Notes under the pieces: model-generated
Database searches by the model: none
What the model saw: only the letters and a program-made list of their open reading frames with translations
What the model was told of the DNA's origin: nothing
Shown: piece by piece, positions 6,764 to 9,691 of the stretch
How the letters are laid out: each line of letters starts with the position of its first letter
Position numbering within the stretch: position 1 is the stretch's first letter
Translations under genes and position numbers: made by a program
DNA from: JBCCSZ01 sp039199225
GTDB taxonomy: Bacteria > Bacteroidota > Bacteroidia > Chitinophagales > Saprospiraceae
Assembly: GCA_039199225.1 (NCBI GenBank)
Contig: JBCCSZ010000300.1
Coordinates: forward strand, 1-9,691
DNA: 9,691 nucleotides
Reading direction: 5' to 3'

Positions 6764-7309
6764 ATGAAAAATTTAAAGTTAATTATTGCAATTGTATTCA
6801 TGCTAGCTTGCAGCAAAAGTTATGCACAACTAGAAAAAGGCAATTATCTCATCGGAGGAAGTGCCGGTCTTGATCTTGAATTTGTCGACATAGGCGGTAA
6901 CAATATTGCCTTGTTCCTGACCCCAGGTGTTTTGCGCTTAGTCACGGATGATTTAGCCATCGGAGGTGTTCTAGGAGTGACCTACAGAGAAAACGGAATT
7001 TTTTCTGCGACCTCTGTGAGTATTGTTCCCGTAGGACGTTTTTATTTTCCTGTGGCCAACAGGAATTTTGCATTCTATACAAATGCTCAAGCTGGGCTGG
7101 AAATATTGAATGTCAATACCGATGGCGATTCCGATTCCGAGGCCGCATTTGCTTTTGGGTTTGGGCCGGGGGTTGCCTTATTTGTCTCTGATAATGTTTC
7201 CATTGATACGGGTATATCATTCAGACGAGTTGGCGGGAACATCGATCAATCCAACATCAATTTGAATATTGGATTACAAGTTTTTCTCACACGTAAAGAA
7301 AAAGAATAG
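6764..7309 (+). CDS. Small outer-membrane beta-barrel protein (tandem paralogue 1)
   Basis: 181 aa. Signal peptide 1-21 with cleavage at SYA-Q. The mature part alternates short hydrophobic strands and polar turns (LIGGSAGLDLEF, LAIGGVLGVTYR, VSIVPVGRFYFP, FAFYTNAQAGLE, AFAFGFGPGVALFV, SIDTGISFRR, INLNIGLQVFL), the pattern of an 8-stranded OMP_b-brl (PF13505-type) barrel. The chain ends with a strand plus a charged RKEKE tail. The role is unknown: such small barrels can be adhesins, structural proteins or permeability proteins. The following gene encodes a close paralogue. An acidic turn NTDGDSDSE (about 117-125) could bind cations, which is inference only. Its stop codon sits in the loop of a short AT-rich hairpin. 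Confidence 0.8.
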   Translation: MKNLKLIIAIVFMLACSKSYAQLEKGNYLIGGSAGLDLEFVDIGGNNIALFLTPGVLRLVTDDLAIGGVLGVTYRENGIFSATSVSIVPVGRFYFPVANRNFAFYTNAQAGLEILNVNTDGDSDSEAAFAFGFGPGVALFVSDNVSIDTGISFRRVGGNIDQSNINLNIGLQVFLTRKEKE

Positions 7310-7322
7310 TACCATTTCTTTT
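7300..7322 (+). other. Short hairpin with the stop codon of barrel paralogue 1 in its loop
   Basis: AAAAGAA (7300-7306) pairs with TTCTTTT (7316-7322) around a 9-nt loop that begins with the TAG stop. The stem has only one G-C pair, so it is weak. The same arrangement follows paralogue 2. Confidence 0.3.
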
Positions 7323-7466
7323 CATCCAACATTGAGTGAGCAGTTTATTGTTGACCCAGTCGCTGCGAACTGCTTAAAACTGTGAGAGATACTACCATCA
7401 GCCTTGCTCAGGGGCTGTCTAAAACCATTTATTAATTCATCATTCTTTTGCTGTAAATCGTTCAAA

Positions 7467-8027
7467 ATGAAAAATTTCAAGATACTCATAACATTTATAT
7501 TACTACTAGTTTTAAATACAAGCTATGCTCAATTGGAAAAAGGAAACTTGCTAATCGGTGGAAGCGTAGCGTTGGACATGCAACTTGTCGAAGATGGCGA
7601 TAACCTTTTAGTCGTATTTGTAAATCCCAGTATATTAACGCTGATTACCAATAACTTTGCGGTTGGAGGAGTTGTTGGTCTGACTTATAGGAAAAGGGGA
7701 GAAGCTTCCGCTACATCTTTAAGCGTCCTTCCTTCAGGGCGTCTCTACTTCCCTGGATTAATTGACAATGTGGCCTTCTTTGTAGATGCACAAATTGGGT
7801 TACAACTGGAAAGCTTTGGTTTCGACGGATTTTCCAATACCGAGTCGGCATTTGCTTTCGGCTTTGGGCCAGGAATGGCATTCTTTATTTCCGACAATAT
7901 CTCCATCGATACTGGATTGTCCTTTTACCAGGCTGGAGACGATGTCGATCAATCCAGCACCTTTCTATCCAGCATTCATTTCAATATTGGACTACAGGTA
8001 TTCCTTACAAGAAAGAAAAAGGAATAG
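7467..8027 (+). CDS. Small outer-membrane beta-barrel protein (tandem paralogue 2)
   Basis: 186 aa, about half identical by eye to the preceding barrel protein. The N-terminus (SYAQLEKGN, LIGGS), the middle (AFAFGFGPG, SDN.SIDTG.SF) and the C-terminus (NIGLQVFLTRK.KE) are nearly the same; external loops differ. Signal peptide 1-21, cleavage at SYA-Q. Start: ATG at 7467 aligns with the paralogue's first residue (MKNFK versus MKNLK). The frame stays open to a TTG at 7404, but that would add 21 unlike residues before the signal peptide, so it is rejected. A four-residue insertion (STFL region, about 167-170) enlarges the last loop. It lies 157 bp after paralogue 1, which leaves room for its own promoter. 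Function unknown. Confidence 0.8.
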   Translation: MKNFKILITFILLLVLNTSYAQLEKGNLLIGGSVALDMQLVEDGDNLLVVFVNPSILTLITNNFAVGGVVGLTYRKRGEASATSLSVLPSGRLYFPGLIDNVAFFVDAQIGLQLESFGFDGFSNTESAFAFGFGPGMAFFISDNISIDTGLSFYQAGDDVDQSSTFLSSIHFNIGLQVFLTRKKKE

Positions 8028-8038
8028 TGTTATTTCCT
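8020..8038 (+). other. Short hairpin with the stop codon of barrel paralogue 2 in its loop
   Basis: AGGAA (8020-8024) pairs with TTCCT (8034-8038) around a 9-nt loop starting with TAG, as after paralogue 1. One stem pair is G-C here where paralogue 1 has A-T. The stem is short and could arise by chance. Confidence 0.3.
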
Positions 8039-8289
8039 GGTCTTTCCACTGTTAGATTTGGGAAAATCTGTCTATGTGTACTATATTCGGTTCCAGAAGT
8101 TATGCCTATTGGTACCTATATCTTGTTATAGCATCCTTGAACTGATGCGAAAAGTGAATGCCACTTTGCCAACGGAATGATTATTGTCCTTTCGCTTGGG
8201 CAATACGTCGGTTGTGTTGAACGCAGGATGTCGGGCTGTAAACTAAGTACTGATACGGATATTGTTTGATTTCACCAAAGCAAATAATT
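8028..8289. other. Intergenic region before the GH30 gene
   Basis: 262 bp with no ORF of note on either strand. The only promoter-like feature is TATTGTTTG (8260-8268), 22 bp before the GH30 ATG, one base longer than the TAnnTTTG consensus and without a clear upstream TTTG. Nothing else is seen. Confidence 0.3.
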
Positions 8290-9691
8290 ATGGAAAAGAT
8301 CACTGCTGTTGCCTTTTTATTTCTGTTGCTATGGAGTTGTGCAGAAGTACAAGAACCACCTGTAGCTGCGCCGAGTCAAGCGGATGAGACGCCGGAGGCT
8401 CCCGCTGTGTCAATGCTGGGGAAAGAAGCCACCATCTACACAACGGCCAGTGATACGGAATTGCGACTGACAGAAACAGGCAAGCAATCCTTTTCAGCTG
8501 CTTCTCAGCCGCTTGAAAACGAAGTTTCCGTTTTTGTCAATCCTAAGAAAACCTTTCAGTCGCTATTGGGTATTGGAGGTGCTATTACCGATGCTTCGGC
8601 GGAAGTATTTGCAAAGCTAAGTCCCGAAAGTCAAAAAGAGTTTTTGACGGCTTACTACGATCAAGAAAAAGGCATTGGATACTCTCTTTGTCGTACGCCT
8701 ATCCACAGTTGCGATTTCAGCAGCGGCAGCTACACCTACATTGAGGATGGCGACAAAGACTTGAGTACTTTTAGCATTGAACACGACCAGCAGTTCAAGA
8801 TACCACTGATCAAAAAAGCTACTGCGGCAGCGGGAGGTGAACTGCTGCTATATGCCAGTCCTTGGAGTCCACCTGCTTTTATGAAAGACAACAACAACAT
8901 GCTGCAGGGTGGTAAACTGCTTCCCGAATATTTTGCTACATGGGCCTTGTACTATGCGAAGTTCATCCAAGCTTACGAGTCGGAAGAAATGCCCATCTGG
9001 GGCATTACCATTCAAAATGAACCCATGGCCGTTCAGCGTTGGGAGTCGTGTATTTATACGGCTGAAGAGGAACGCGACTTTCTGAAGAACCACCTGGGGC
9101 CGACCTTGGAAGCACAGGGGCTTGGCGATAAGAAAATAGTAGTGTGGGATCACAACAGAGACCTTATCAACCATCGAGCAAATACCATATTTGAAGATCC
9201 AGAGGCGGCAAAGTATGCATGGGGTATAGGCTTTCACTGGTATGAGACATGGGCTGGTGGTGATCCGATGTTTACCAATCTTGGAAACATCAACGAATCG
9301 TTCCCAAGCAAAAATCTTCTCTTTACGGAAGGATGTCAAGAAGGCTTTAGATCAGACAGGTTTCAATACTGGCCACACGCTGAACGTTACGGTCGATCCA
9401 TCATCAACGACTTCAACAATGGAACGGTGGGGTGGACAGATTGGAATGTTCTGCTGGATCAGAATGGTGGTCCCAATCACGTTGGCAATTTCTGCTTTGC
9501 TCCATTGCATGGCGATGTGGAAACGGGTGGTTTGATATACACCCCGACCTACTATTACATTGGACACTTTTCGAAGTTTATCCGGCCAGGAGCAAAGCGG
9601 ATCAGCACCGTGAGCAGCCGAAGCCATTTGTTGAGTACTTCGTTTGTCAACGAAGATAATTCTATGGTCAATGTGATAATGAACCAAAGTG
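8290..9691 (+). CDS. GH30 family glycoside hydrolase lipoprotein (glucosylceramidase / beta-1,6-glucanase type), 3'-truncated
   Basis: 467 codons are visible with no stop before the window edge. Residues 1-16 are a lipoprotein signal with LWSC, so Cys17 is the likely lipidation site and the enzyme is membrane-anchored. A proline/alanine-rich linker (about 22-45) follows. The (beta/alpha)8 domain begins near residue 95 (LLGIGGAITDASAEVF). The acid/base is E244 in ITIQNEP and the nucleophile is E347 in LFTEGC; their 103-residue spacing is close to that of human GBA (E235/E340). SPWSPPAFMKD, WESCIYTAEEERDFL and FHWYETW are also GH30 hallmarks. The last residues (VNEDNSMVNVIMNQS) are the C-terminal beta-sandwich, so perhaps 20-40 residues are missing. 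It would cleave beta-glucosidic bonds in glucan or glycolipid; subfamily 1 and 3 cannot be separated by eye. The ATG at 8290 is the only start preceding the signal peptide. TATTGTTTG at 8260-8268 is a near match to a -7 box. Confidence 0.93.
   Translation, partial: MEKITAVAFLFLLLWSCAEVQEPPVAAPSQADETPEAPAVSMLGKEATIYTTASDTELRLTETGKQSFSAASQPLENEVSVFVNPKKTFQSLLGIGGAITDASAEVFAKLSPESQKEFLTAYYDQEKGIGYSLCRTPIHSCDFSSGSYTYIEDGDKDLSTFSIEHDQQFKIPLIKKATAAAGGELLLYASPWSPPAFMKDNNNMLQGGKLLPEYFATWALYYAKFIQAYESEEMPIWGITIQNEPMAVQRWESCIYTAEEERDFLKNHLGPTLEAQGLGDKKIVVWDHNRDLINHRANTIFEDPEAAKYAWGIGFHWYETWAGGDPMFTNLGNINESFPSKNLLFTEGCQEGFRSDRFQYWPHAERYGRSIINDFNNGTVGWTDWNVLLDQNGGPNHVGNFCFAPLHGDVETGGLIYTPTYYYIGHFSKFIRPGAKRISTVSSRSHLLSTSFVNEDNSMVNVIMNQS

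Noticed and set aside
7404..7466. Upstream TTG extension of barrel paralogue 2
   Set aside because: Adds 21 residues with cysteines before a clear signal peptide and is absent in the paralogue; the ATG at 7467 is preferred.
8848..9339. Minus-strand 163-codon ORF inside the GH30 gene
   Set aside because: Antisense to the catalytic NEP region of a clear GH30 enzyme; no domain seen.

Overview
The window looks like chromosomal DNA of a free-living Bacteroidota bacterium, possibly Saprospiria or Cytophagia; the sequence does not settle the class. The signs are a shortened second-type DnaE polymerase, a DUF4468 secreted protein, small outer-membrane barrels with SYAQ-type signal cleavage sites, AT-rich translation starts without a clear Shine-Dalgarno, and promoter-like TAnnTTTG boxes. 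No tRNA, rRNA, CRISPR array or intact insertion sequence was seen.

Layout. (1) 1-2628 (+): 3' part of a DnaE-family DNA polymerase gene, cut by the left edge. (2) 2646-2690: a hairpin that can terminate both convergent neighbours. (3) 5303 down to 2696 (-): three genes in one direction, an ECF sigma factor, a four-helix membrane protein overlapping it by ATGA (likely its partner or anti-sigma), and, after a 65 bp gap, a secreted DUF3887 plus beta-lactamase-fold serine hydrolase. A TAGCTTTG box and a 27-codon leader ORF that resembles the sigma gene start lie upstream. (4) 5304-6069: a gene-poor stretch with a possible small ORF, two promoter-like boxes and a 13-bp hairpin. (5) 6070-8027 (+): a secreted DUF4468 protein and two tandem paralogous outer-membrane barrels. 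(6) 8290 to the right edge (+): a GH30 lipoprotein glycosidase lacking only its last residues.

How the genes fit together. The minus-strand trio reads as a self-contained envelope-signalling unit: sigma factor, membrane partner, periplasmic serine hydrolase. This rests on order, strand and overlap, not on direct evidence. The plus-strand genes all encode exported or envelope proteins, but their gaps (124, 157 and 262 bp) suggest separate units rather than one tight operon. The polymerase belongs to a different neighbourhood, probably an SOS or translesion cassette to the left. I see no clearly new defence or mobile system. The most unusual local signal is the duplicated and diverged sigma gene start, which leaves a leader ORF whose stop overlaps the sigma start codon.
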